A stretch of DNA of 6,170 bases from Gammaproteobacteria bacterium. Its GTDB lineage: Bacteria; Pseudomonadota; Gammaproteobacteria; Pseudomonadales; Azotimanducaceae. How positions within the stretch are numbered: position 1 is the first letter of the stretch; the number at the start of each line of letters is the position of its first letter. Below, piece by piece: positions 1 through 6,170 of this stretch. The position numbers were made by a program, and so were the translations under genes. The notes beneath the pieces were generated by a model. It saw nothing but the letters and a program-made list of their open reading frames with translations. It did no database searches and was not told the DNA's origin. The DNA lies in contig JAPOYW010000597.1 of the NCBI GenBank assembly GCA_026706425.1, forward strand, positions 1-6,170, written 5' to 3'.

Positions 1-123
1 TCCTTGATCGCACGCGCATGGGCTGTTCTGGGGATCACGGTGAAACACCATACCATGAAAATTCAGCGGTAGGCACCGAGATTTCAAAGCCCGAGCCCAT
101 CGCCCGATTGGAACCTGCTTGCG
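1..123. other. Operon-distal flank, no supported gene
   Basis: This stretch lies downstream of the last minus-strand gene. On the plus strand, frame 1 is open from the window edge to a TAG at 70-72, giving 23 residues (SLIARAWAVLGITVKHHTMK plus IQR). That could be the tail of a convergent gene entering from the left, but I do not recognise it and it is too short to support. On the minus strand an ATG at 56 stays open to the edge but has no ribosome binding site. A small inverted repeat, CGGT-AGGC-ACCG, lies at 67-78, and on the minus strand it is followed by CTGAATTTTC. A four-base-pair stem is too weak to call a terminator. Confidence 0.35.
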
Positions 124-1512
124 TCAGAGTCGGGCCGCCAAGACACGCTGTATTTCGTGCGCCACGAGCCACAGCCGGTCCTGGCCCCAGACCCGAAGCC
201 GCGTCTCTCCACTGGCATCGAGCAACCGGAAACTGGGTACGCCCCAAAGCCCAACGTCGTACATCGCCCGTCGATTCTCCTCGATTTCGTCGCGCCAGGC
301 GCGGTCGTTCCAGACTTCCGTGCCAACGATGGATTGGCCCTCTGCCCATGACAGCCCCGCAGCCTCCACAACATGGCGCAGGCCGGCGTCGGTATTGGTG
401 TTGATCCCTTCCCGGAACGCGGCACGCATGAAGGCACTCAACAATTCGACGCCGCGACCCTCGGCGACGGCCCATGGGTAGAGCGAATAGCACCGCTCCA
501 CCGGGGCGCCGACCGGCTCGTAGTAGCTGCCCCAATCGGTCAGGCCGTGCGAGCGCGCCTCCCGTGCGGCGTCCATGAAGATGTAGACCCCCTTGGTGCG
601 GGTCACGGGTACGCCGCGCATCACCATGGGCAGCACCGGTCGGACCCGCAGGCGTACGCCGGTGGCGCGCGCGAGCTCCACGGCCGCGTCGAACGACAAC
701 GCCGTGTACGGACTTCGCACCGACGGAAAGATCTCCAACGCCATCGATCCGTCGTCGCGGTGCGGTCCGGGCTCGATTGCCGGCGGAGCGCCAAGGATTT
801 CCCCGCCGTCGTGGCTTGCGCCGAGTTCGATCAACCGCTGCCCGAGGTGGTGAAGACGGTCGACGCCCCAGTACCACTCCTTGGCGTAGTGGAACATCGC
901 GCCCGAGTAGTGGCCAAGGTCGGCCCGACGCCTCTCGCCCGAGGCGAGAACCGATGTCGCGTCGGCGGCGGGCCGGAAGCGCTCGGCCAAGCCCTGCAAC
1001 GCCTCCGCGGATCCGGACCAGAGTGCATCGCCGACACGGGGTGCCGCGTCGACGAAGGTACCCGAGTCGGTCACGACCCCGGCCAGGATGCGCGTTGCCA
1101 GATCCACGAGCTCTCGGTCCGGCGGATCCGAGCCTCCGGGAAACTCGAGGCCGTAGTGCGGGCCGATCCTGGCGGCGTCATATCGGGAGAGGTCGAGCAG
1201 GAAGTCCGGCTCCGGTGCGTTCGGCCCGCTGGGCGGACCGACGAGGTGACAGACGAGCCGAACGTGGTAGCGCTCGACGAAAGCGCTAAGCATCTGCGCG
1301 GCGAGGTGGCTGTAGCCGTCGTCCACCTGGTGGAAGTACTCGACCACATGGGCAGACCCTGACCTGCGGCGCTTCGCCTCCAGCTTGCGGCGCCGGGCGG
1401 CGATTCGATCCCGATCCGCGGCCCGGGCAAGCACCCTGGACATGGCCCACCGCAATGGCGGAGAGGGGTTCGCCATCTCGCCGCCGCGCGAATTCTTGGG
1501 CTTGGCGGCCAT
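124..1512 (-). CDS. Tandem DsbA / HCCA-isomerase-like (kappa-GST type) two-domain protein
   Basis: This encodes a 462-residue protein with no signal peptide or membrane segment, so it is probably cytoplasmic. Residues 1-53 are a strongly basic leader. Residues 54-250 and 257-455 look like two copies of the DsbA-like thioredoxin domain of 2-hydroxychromene-2-carboxylate isomerases and kappa-class glutathione transferases. The C-terminal copy has Ser267-Pro-Tyr (the family's glutathione-contacting serine), GVPSF at 424-428 with the cis-proline, and WGQDRL at 442-447. The N-terminal copy has DDGY at 64-67 where SPY is expected, and WGVDRL at 215-220, but no cis-Pro motif. There is no CxxC, so disulfide oxidoreductase activity is unlikely; known relatives catalyse glutathione-dependent isomerisation or conjugation. 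The substrate is unknown. The start is uncertain: ATG 1512 has a weak GAG just upstream, while TTG 1542 in the same frame would overlap the hydrolase stop as TTGA. The domains are unaffected by this choice. It is the last gene of the operon. Confidence 0.82.
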   Translation of the reverse strand: MAAKPKNSRGGEMANPSPPLRWAMSRVLARAADRDRIAARRRKLEAKRRRSGSAHVVEYFHQVDDGYSHLAAQMLSAFVERYHVRLVCHLVGPPSGPNAPEPDFLLDLSRYDAARIGPHYGLEFPGGSDPPDRELVDLATRILAGVVTDSGTFVDAAPRVGDALWSGSAEALQGLAERFRPAADATSVLASGERRRADLGHYSGAMFHYAKEWYWGVDRLHHLGQRLIELGASHDGGEILGAPPAIEPGPHRDDGSMALEIFPSVRSPYTALSFDAAVELARATGVRLRVRPVLPMVMRGVPVTRTKGVYIFMDAAREARSHGLTDWGSYYEPVGAPVERCYSLYPWAVAEGRGVELLSAFMRAAFREGINTNTDAGLRHVVEAAGLSWAEGQSIVGTEVWNDRAWRDEIEENRRAMYDVGLWGVPSFRLLDASGETRLRVWGQDRLWLVAHEIQRVLAARL

Positions 1513-1538
1513 CGTCTCAACCGGTACCGACGTCGATC

Positions 1539-2518
1539 TCAAGGGTGCGTGACATGGATCGCAGTGCTGTCCGCCGGGAGCTTGAACTCGGTGCCGTCGC
1601 GCGTGAGGACCGTGTCGTCCGGCAGATCGTGCCGATAGATCCGCTCCATCAGGTAGTTCCTCGGTGGCGGCACGAAGTGATACACGGCGAGCATTCGCAC
1701 ACCCGTGCGTTCCGCGAGCGGGCCCAGTTCGACGGCATGCGCATGGTAGGTCGGGATGTCCGAGAATATCTTGGCCGGGCGGGACGCGCCGACCGCAGTC
1801 GCAGCGGCTTGCATGGTGCCAACGATCCGCATCGACAACACGTCGTGCAGCAGCAGATCGGCACCGCGCGCCGCGGCTTCGAGGCTGTCCGTCACGACGG
1901 TATCCCCGCTGACGACCGCCGAGCGGCCGCGGTAGTCGAAACGGTAGCCATACGCCGGCGTGATCGGCTCGTGGTTGACAGAAAACGCGGTGATCACGAG
2001 CCCGTTCTCTTCAACGACGATCCCCGGTCCGACGGTCTCGGCGTGCATCACACCCAGTTCCGGGGCCAGAAGGTGGATGCCGTGATGGGCAACCCGGAAC
2101 CCTCGATCCAGGGCGAGAACCTCGTTGTACCCGCCGACAACCCGGTCGACGCCTGCCGGGTGATGTGGTCGCTGTGCAGGTGGGTGAGCAGAACGGCGCG
2201 CAGGTGGGCCATCGGCTGACCGTGCACCTGCATGACGGCAGGCGAACCGGCGCCCGAATCCACGAGGTACAGCGACTCCCCTGCCGTGACCGCCACACAG
2301 GCCTGCGCCCGGCCGGGAAGCGGCGAGCCGGAACCGCACACGAATACGCGCAGGCCGTCGTATCCGGCCGGCACCACCCGCGCGAAGATTCCCGCAGTCG
2401 CACGCTGAAGAGCGAAGTCCTGACCGTGCCGGGTGCCGAGTACGTAGTAGGTGGCAATGCCCGCGATCAGCGCCAATCCGATGATCGCGACCGCGACGAT
2501 ACGCACTGCTGTGCCCAC
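1539..2518 (-). pseudogene. Membrane-anchored metallo-beta-lactamase-fold hydrolase, frameshifted by an internal deletion
   Basis: Two reading frames together make one MBL-fold metallohydrolase of the SGDT-containing RNase Z/arylsulfatase-like branch. The first frame starts at GTG 2518 with a good ribosome binding site. It encodes an N-terminal hydrophobic anchor (about residues 5-28, little basic charge before it) and then a beta-rich domain ending in the zinc motif HLHSDH (His113, His115, Asp117, His118). It then runs out of frame to a TGA at 2048-2050. The second frame resumes at about 2159 with PAGVDRVV and continues for about 206 residues. This part carries NHEPI, GYRFDYRGRS, VSGDT, LLHD, TYHAHA and VYHFVPPP, ending at TGA 1539-1541. 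Intact relatives have roughly 25 extra residues between these parts, so a stretch of 3n+1 bases seems to be missing. All metal motifs survive, but no single frame joins them. The enzyme was probably an exported, membrane-tethered zinc hydrolase of unknown substrate. A sequencing or assembly error is the main alternative to a real pseudogene. Confidence 0.8.
2159..2164 (-). other. Frame junction / inferred deletion point in the MBL hydrolase
   Basis: On the minus strand, codons for THLHSDHI end at 2162 in the frame of the upstream start. The family-like sequence PAGVDRVVGGYNE starts at 2159 in the frame that steps back by one base. Relatives carry about 25 residues between DHI(T) and the (Y)GPxGV region, so the simplest reading is a deletion of 3n+1 bases with ends at ATC-ACC and CCG-GCA. 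The shared CC would be a short microhomology. I see no slippery heptamer that would suggest programmed frameshifting. Confidence 0.65.
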
Positions 2519-2522
2519 GCTG

Positions 2523-2528
2523 TCCCTC
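2523..2528 (-). promoter_or_regulatory. Ribosome binding site of the MBL hydrolase
   Basis: GAGGGA directly follows the dctM stop codon (TGA at 2531-2529) and sits 4 nt before GTG 2518. It supports that GTG as the start and places the hydrolase in the same operon as dctM. Confidence 0.6.
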
Positions 2529-3800
2529 TCAGAGGAACCAGAGAGAGAGCGCGGGAACGTAGGTGATGATGAGAACCGCGATCAGGAGCACGACCATGAA
2601 CGGCAGACATGCCGCGTACAGTTCGAGCACGGGTCGGTTGAATCGGTAGCTGGCGATGAACAGGTTCATGCCGATGGGCGGCGTGAAGTAGCCGATCTGC
2701 AGGTTCGCCAGGAAGATGATCCCCAAGTGGATCGGGTGGATGCCGTAGCCAGCGGCGACGGGAAGCAAGAGCGGCACCATGATGATGATGGCGGCGAAGA
2801 TGTCGAGGATCGCACCGAGCAGCAGCAGCAGGATGTTGAGCAGCAGCAGGAACGTGAGCGGGCTCGAGACGTGTTCCTGCATGAAGTCGAACAGCGCCTG
2901 GGGCACCTGGGCGTCCACCAGGAAGTTGGTGAACGCCAGCGCCACCCCGAGGATGAGCAGAATGCTGCCGACCATCACCATCGACTCGCGGATCACCGCC
3001 GGCAACGCACGCAACGAGACTTCCCGATAGAGGACGACTTCCGCGATCAATACGTAGACCACAGTCACCGCGGCCGCTTCGGAGATCACGAAATAGCCGG
3101 AGTAGATGCCGCCCAGCACCACGAAGGGAAGCGGTATTTCCCACCGCGCCGCCTTCACCGCTCGCCACACCTCCCCGGCGTCGAAGCGGCTGCGCGGCAC
3201 GTCGCCGTGCCGCCAAATGGTCCATGCGGAAAGCAGCACCACCATCAACAAGGCGGGTCCGAGGCCGCCCATGAAAAGCTGCTGGATGGTGAACGCCTCG
3301 CCCACATCCATCTGCTGGGCCACCACGCCGTACAGGATCAGCGGCACCGACGGCACGATCAGCACCCCTAGGCTGCCCGACGTAGTCACGAGGCCGAGGC
3401 TGTAGCGTTCGCGGTAGCCGCTCGACGTGAGCATCGGCAGCAGCAGGGCACCGAGCGCGACGATGGTGACCCCGGACGCGCCCGTCAGGGCGGTGAACAA
3501 GGCGCAGGCGATGAAGCCAACGATGGCGAGACCGGCGGGCATCCACCCGAACAGCGCCCGGACCAACGCCATTAGTCTCTCCGAGGACTTGGCGTGCGCC
3601 ATCAGGTAGCCGGCGAAGGTAAAGAAAGGCAGCGCCGCCAGGAGCTGCTTGTCCGTCAGATCGTAGATGTTGATCGCCACCGCGGCGAGGTCGACGCCAA
3701 CGGCCATGAACCCCAGCATGGCTGCCGCCAGCACCACCGCGAACAACGGCGCGCCCAGGAGCGCCATCAGCACGACCAGAGCGACGCCTGCCCAGATCAC
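2529..3800 (-). CDS. dctM: TRAP transporter large permease (DctM family)
   Basis: This is the large inner-membrane subunit of a tripartite ATP-independent periplasmic (TRAP) transporter, which carries the substrate path and is driven by an ion gradient. At 423 residues it is the normal DctM length, and it is hydrophobic throughout, fitting the family's many membrane segments. Family landmarks appear in order: PFFTFAGYLM (58-67), FTALTGASGVT (102-112), GSLGVLIVPSVPLILYG (142-158), GGIYSGYFVISEAAAV (230-245), and the C-terminal block LGIIFLANLQIG followed by YFTPPIGMNLF (359-381). The GTG start at 3800 overlaps the dctQ stop as GTGA and is preceded by GAGGGA, so the longer upstream open frame is not used. 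Classical DctM proteins have FTPTEAAA where this one has FVISEAAA, a mild variation. It ends 10 nt before the hydrolase. Its partner is the DctQ encoded next to it. The substrate cannot be read from this subunit. Confidence 0.95.
   Translation of the reverse strand: MIWAGVALVVLMALLGAPLFAVVLAAAMLGFMAVGVDLAAVAINIYDLTDKQLLAALPFFTFAGYLMAHAKSSERLMALVRALFGWMPAGLAIVGFIACALFTALTGASGVTIVALGALLLPMLTSSGYRERYSLGLVTTSGSLGVLIVPSVPLILYGVVAQQMDVGEAFTIQQLFMGGLGPALLMVVLLSAWTIWRHGDVPRSRFDAGEVWRAVKAARWEIPLPFVVLGGIYSGYFVISEAAAVTVVYVLIAEVVLYREVSLRALPAVIRESMVMVGSILLILGVALAFTNFLVDAQVPQALFDFMQEHVSSPLTFLLLLNILLLLLGAILDIFAAIIIMVPLLLPVAAGYGIHPIHLGIIFLANLQIGYFTPPIGMNLFIASYRFNRPVLELYAACLPFMVVLLIAVLIITYVPALSLWFL
3797..3800 (-). 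other. GTGA stop/start overlap coupling dctQ and dctM
   Basis: The dctQ stop TGA (3799-3797) overlaps the dctM start GTG (3800-3798). This four-base overlap is typical of translational coupling and fits the equal amounts of Q and M needed for the membrane complex. Confidence 0.85.
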
Positions 3801-4273
3801 TGTTCTTCCCTCGGTCGCGGCCAGATGGCGTGGCGCAGGTAGCGCAATGCCATGACGGCGGCGGCGGCGGGGATGATGGTTTCGCAGACCCACGCCGGCA
3901 CGGCACCCACGCCGGGCGTGCCGTCGATGAAGTCCCATTTGATGAACTCGATGGAGAACCAACCGAGCGCGGCGCACACGCAGGCGGTGAACAACGCGGT
4001 GGTGCGGGCCGCGACGGCCCGCAACTCCGGTCCGCCGAAGCGCGACACGATGTCGATGCGGATGTGGCTGTCGGTGCCGGAGGCCACCGCTCCGCCGACC
4101 ATGGTCAGCCAAAGGACCGCCATCTGGACGAACTCCTCGCCCCAGACCACGCCCGCTCCGAAGGCGTTGCGCGCGACGATCTGGTAGACCGCGACGCCGA
4201 GCATCGCGGAGAGAAAGACCGCGAGCAGGCAGTTCTCGGCGACCTCGATGCCGCGGCGCAGCCGCTCCGGCAC
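3797..4273 (-). CDS. dctQ: TRAP transporter small permease (DctQ family)
   Basis: This is the small membrane subunit of the TRAP transporter, which pairs with DctM and helps dock the loaded binding protein. It has 158 residues, within the usual range. Hydrophobic segments lie at about 14-34, 47-66, 88-108 and 129-147, giving the expected four helices. DctQ landmarks are QIVARNAFG (31-39), WGEEFVQMAVLWLTMVGGA (44-62) and the following DSHIRID (68-74), equivalent to the family's HI-x-V/I-D motif. The GTG at 4273 is chosen because it comes 2 nt after the dctP stop and opens with an amphipathic leader (PERLRRGIEVAE). The open frame runs further upstream, but only as a shadow of dctP. No strong ribosome binding site is visible, so its translation probably depends on ribosomes finishing dctP. 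Confidence 0.93.
   Translation of the reverse strand: MPERLRRGIEVAENCLLAVFLSAMLGVAVYQIVARNAFGAGVVWGEEFVQMAVLWLTMVGGAVASGTDSHIRIDIVSRFGGPELRAVAARTTALFTACVCAALGWFSIEFIKWDFIDGTPGVGAVPAWVCETIIPAAAAVMALRYLRHAIWPRPREEQ
3807..3812 (-). promoter_or_regulatory. Ribosome binding site of dctM
   Basis: GAGGGA lies inside the end of dctQ, 6 nt before GTG 3800. It decides the dctM start in favour of this GTG over any codon in the long upstream open frame, whose translation is arginine- and histidine-rich and unlike DctM. Confidence 0.65.
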
Positions 4274-4275
4274 GT

Positions 4276-5331
4276 TCAGCGTTCCGCGACCGTTAGTGTC
4301 TTGTCGTTGTCGGCGGCCTGTGCACCCCGGATCTCGGCGAGCACGGACTGCAGCTTGGCGTACATCCGGTGACTGACGATTCCCTCGTCGATCCAGACTC
4401 TCGTTGCGTCGAGGGCAGCCGCGCGCCACGCGTCGACCTCAACCGCCTTCGGACTGAGGAACTCAATCCCTTGCTTCCCCAGGGCATTCCACGCGGCATT
4501 GTGGTCCGCACGGCTGCGCCGGTCGGCCTCGGCGACCGCTGCGGACAGAATCCGGTGCAACGCCGCACGATCGGCCGGGTCCACGCCCCTGAGGCTCTGC
4601 TCGTAGATGACGAACGGACTGTAGATGTACATGAACGGTAGATCGAGCACGTATTCGAGGCGCGTGTGCCATTGCAGCGGCAGCACGGCCACGGGCGGTG
4701 CCGCCACCGTGTCGATCACACCCTGGGCGAGGCTGGGCAGCACCTCGCCGATAGTCAGCGTGATCGGCTTGATGTCGAATGCCTCGAGCAGGCGGATCAC
4801 CGGGATGTCGCCCTTCGGTGCCCAGACCTTCAGCCGTCGGGCATCCGCCAACGAGCGCGCCTCGCGCGTACTCATGGCGTACGCCATGCCGAGCTCGACG
4901 ATGCCGTAGGCCGTGTAGCCAGCATCCCCGACTCCCTTGATCAGATCCGGATCCAAGGCGCGCCGCACCGCGTCCACCTCGTCCATGTCGCGGAACACCA
5001 TGGGCAGGTGGTAGAGCTGGATGTCCGAGTACCTGGTCCCAAAGACTCCCGTGCGGATACTTCCCCCGTGCAGTTGCCCGATGCGCATCTTGCGCATCAC
5101 GTCGCCGTCGTCACCCTGGGTGCCGCCCGGGTAGAACTTCAGCTTGACGCGCTTTTCTGTGGCTTTCGCCACGTCGGTGCCAGCCTGGCGCAGCAGCTTC
5201 ATCCAAGCGGTTCCATCGGGAGCGCTCGTGGCGATCTTCAGTTCCACGGCCAAAGACAACTGCGCCACGACCAACGCGATGGCGGCTATCGTTGTCGCGA
5301 CGGTCGCAACGAAACGGCTAGAAGTAGTCAT
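4276..5331 (-). CDS. dctP: TRAP transporter substrate-binding protein (DctP family, TatT-associated type)
   Basis: This is the periplasmic solute-binding protein that captures the substrate and delivers it to DctQM. It has 351 residues. The signal peptide is about residues 1-28, with the likely cut after SLA before VELKIATSAPDGT. DctP landmarks follow: KFYPGGTQGDDGDVMRKMRIGQLHGG (65-90), HLPMVFRDMDEVDAV (108-122), LKVWAPKGD (167-175), GEVLPSLAQGVIDTV (195-209) and LQWHTRLEYVLDLPF (219-233). The LQWHT block and the IGQLHGG segment resemble binding proteins encoded beside tatT genes. Trp170 occupies the place of the carboxylate-binding Arg of SiaP (Arg147), so the ligand may differ from the usual organic acids. 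ATG 5331 is chosen over an upstream in-frame codon at 5352 because it has GGAG 7 nt before it and yields a clean signal peptide. It overlaps the end of tatT by 14 nt. The substrate is unknown. Confidence 0.93.
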   Translation of the reverse strand: MTTSSRFVATVATTIAAIALVVAQLSLAVELKIATSAPDGTAWMKLLRQAGTDVAKATEKRVKLKFYPGGTQGDDGDVMRKMRIGQLHGGSIRTGVFGTRYSDIQLYHLPMVFRDMDEVDAVRRALDPDLIKGVGDAGYTAYGIVELGMAYAMSTREARSLADARRLKVWAPKGDIPVIRLLEAFDIKPITLTIGEVLPSLAQGVIDTVAAPPVAVLPLQWHTRLEYVLDLPFMYIYSPFVIYEQSLRGVDPADRAALHRILSAAVAEADRRSRADHNAAWNALGKQGIEFLSPKAVEVDAWRAAALDATRVWIDEGIVSHRMYAKLQSVLAEIRGAQAADNDKTLTVAER

Positions 5332-6170
5332 CGGAAGACTCCAGCAACGCACGGGCTTCCTCCTGTGCGATCGTGTTCATGAGGGTGAGTCCCGGTGCCC
5401 GGGCGTCGGCCGACAGTACTTCCGTCAACAGCCGGTCGTGCAGTTCGCGGTCGAAGACCATCCGGGCATACGACTCCGCGTAAAAGACCTTGGCCATCAG
5501 GTGCCGGCCAGCGGTGAGTTCGATCACGCGCTCGAAGTGCTCGCGGCCCACCTCGGGACGTCCGCCCGAAGAAGGCGGCAGAAGCGTCTCGAACACGCCC
5601 AGGTAGAGCCTCGGGCCGCCGTGGTCGTGGGCCTCGTCCAACTCGGCCACACGAAGCAGGATCGGCTTGATCCGGGCGAGATCCGCAACCGCGTTCCAAT
5701 CGTCCGCGTGTGCCTGGATCCATCCCGCCCAGGCGGTCGCCAAGGCGTAGGCGGCCGGCACATCCTCTCGTCGAAGGGCCATCGTGTGGCGTTCGAGATC
5801 CGGGAAGCCCAACGTACGCACTTCACAGGTCCAGACGATGTCCAGGCAGGTGGCGCGGAGCGCGAAATCGAACGCCTTGGTCGCAAAAGACCGCCGCCGC
5901 GAGTCGTCGGCCACGAACGCCGTGGCGTAGGCGCCGTTGAGGGACGCCGCGGCGCGCAGCAGGTCGGCATTCTCGCCGCTTCTGCGCAACAGGGCATCGA
6001 GCATGATGAGGTACGCGGGAGCGCCGTCGCGCACGGTCGCGGGATCGTCGCTTTCGAGTATCGCGTCCGACAGGTCCGATGCGACACCCCCCGTGACGCT
6101 CCCGATGAGCGCCGCGCACCCGGTGACGAGCACCAAGACGGTCGCCGCCACGAGGTGCCGTGCGTGCTGG
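5318..6170 (-). CDS. tatT: TRAP-associated TPR-like lipoprotein TatT (5' end beyond the window)
   Basis: This looks like a member of the TatT family, the TPR-like partner of TPAT-type TRAP transporters. The Treponema pallidum protein Tp0956 is the known example and forms a complex with its DctP-like protein. Counting from the GTG at 6151 there are 277 residues. A hydrophobic stretch ends in the lipobox VTGC (Cys12), so the mature protein should be lipid-anchored and face the periplasm. Helical repeats follow, with family-like segments NGAYATAFV (about 72-80), AWAGWIQAHADDW (about 139-151), the PEVGREHFERVIEL run (about 198-211) and the C-terminal NTIAQEEARALLES. The frame stays open to the window edge (QHARHLV before the GTG). 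Those residues supply the basic charge that a lipoprotein signal needs, and no ribosome binding site precedes the GTG, so the true start is probably outside the window. It is the first visible gene of the operon, and its 3' end overlaps dctP. Confidence 0.85.
   Translation of the reverse strand, partial: QHARHLVAATVLVLVTGCAALIGSVTGGVASDLSDAILESDDPATVRDGAPAYLIMLDALLRRSGENADLLRAAASLNGAYATAFVADDSRRRSFATKAFDFALRATCLDIVWTCEVRTLGFPDLERHTMALRREDVPAAYALATAWAGWIQAHADDWNAVADLARIKPILLRVAELDEAHDHGGPRLYLGVFETLLPPSSGGRPEVGREHFERVIELTAGRHLMAKVFYAESYARMVFDRELHDRLLTEVLSADARAPGLTLMNTIAQEEARALLESSDDYF
5339..5342 (-). promoter_or_regulatory. Ribosome binding site of dctP
   Basis: GGAG lies within the last codons of tatT, 7 nt before ATG 5331. 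It supports that start rather than the in-frame codon at 5352 and indicates co-translation of tatT and dctP. Confidence 0.65.

Noticed and set aside
60..80. Rho-independent terminator after the last gene
   Set aside because: The stem CGGT/ACCG has only four pairs and the T-run after it is short and interrupted (CTGAATTTTC). This is too weak to call.
373..1362. Long plus-strand open frame (329 codons) opposite the DsbA-like gene
   Set aside because: The translation is low-complexity, rich in Arg, Val, Gly and Asp, with no recognisable domain. It lies antisense to a gene with clear family motifs and is a typical high-GC shadow frame.
2150..2185. Programmed -1 frameshifting in the MBL gene
   Set aside because: The frame step is in the -1 direction, but there is no X-XXY-YYZ slippery heptamer. 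About 25 family residues are also missing at the junction, which favours a deletion.
2777..2852. Short trinucleotide runs (ATG/GAT and CAG repeats on the plus strand)
   Set aside because: They encode the Ile-rich and Leu-rich membrane helices of DctM (AAIIIMV, LLLLNILLLLL). They are codon repetition, not a separate repeat element.
2451..3371. Plus-strand open frame (306 codons) opposite dctM
   Set aside because: It is very rich in His, Gln, Asp, Glu and Arg, which is what the antisense of a hydrophobic membrane protein with GC-rich codons looks like. It has no motifs and no ribosome binding site.
2467..3906. Minus-strand 479-codon open frame overlapping dctM and the start of the hydrolase
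   Set aside because: It is out of frame with both genes and its translation is Arg/Gly/Ala-rich without family features. The DctM frame explains the region fully.
6149..6151. GTG at 6151 as the true tatT start
   Set aside because: It would give a signal peptide with no basic residues and has no ribosome binding site. The frame remains open to the edge with Arg and His residues that suit the start of a lipoprotein signal, so the gene is treated as cut by the window.

Overview
The window is a high-GC stretch (by eye roughly 60-65%) in which all convincing genes lie on the minus strand and read from the right edge toward the left. Signal peptides, a lipoprotein and a periplasmic binding protein point to a Gram-negative bacterium. 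Codon use and protein style suggest a proteobacterium, possibly a gammaproteobacterium, but nothing fixes the taxon. There are no RNA genes, insertion sequences, CRISPR arrays or convincing terminators.

Layout in transcription order: tatT, a TPR-like lipoprotein partner of a TRAP transporter, cut by the right edge (5318-6170); dctP, the periplasmic substrate-binding protein (4276-5331); dctQ, the small membrane subunit (3797-4273); dctM, the large permease (2529-3800); a membrane-anchored metallo-beta-lactamase-fold hydrolase whose reading frame is broken (1539-2518); and a cytoplasmic protein with two tandem DsbA/2-hydroxychromene-2-carboxylate-isomerase-like domains (124-1512). The first 123 bases hold no gene I can support.

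The genes are very tightly packed: tatT/dctP overlap by 14 nt, dctP/dctQ are 2 nt apart, dctQ/dctM overlap by 4 nt (GTGA), dctM/hydrolase are 10 nt apart, and the last pair either overlap (TTGA) or are 26 nt apart depending on the start chosen. This is one operon whose promoter must lie beyond the right edge. The first four genes form a TPR-protein-associated TRAP transporter (TPAT): TatT and DctP would capture a solute in the periplasm, and DctQM would import it using an ion gradient. The binding protein has a Trp where classical DctP/SiaP proteins have the carboxylate-binding Arg, so the cargo may not be a simple organic acid. The two enzymes appended behind the transporter may process the cargo: a periplasm-facing metallohydrolase and a cytoplasmic glutathione-dependent-isomerase-like protein.

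The most notable anomalies are the frameshifting internal deletion in the hydrolase, just after its HLHSDH metal motif, and the duplicated architecture of the last gene, in which only the C-terminal copy keeps the Ser-Pro-Tyr active-site signature.
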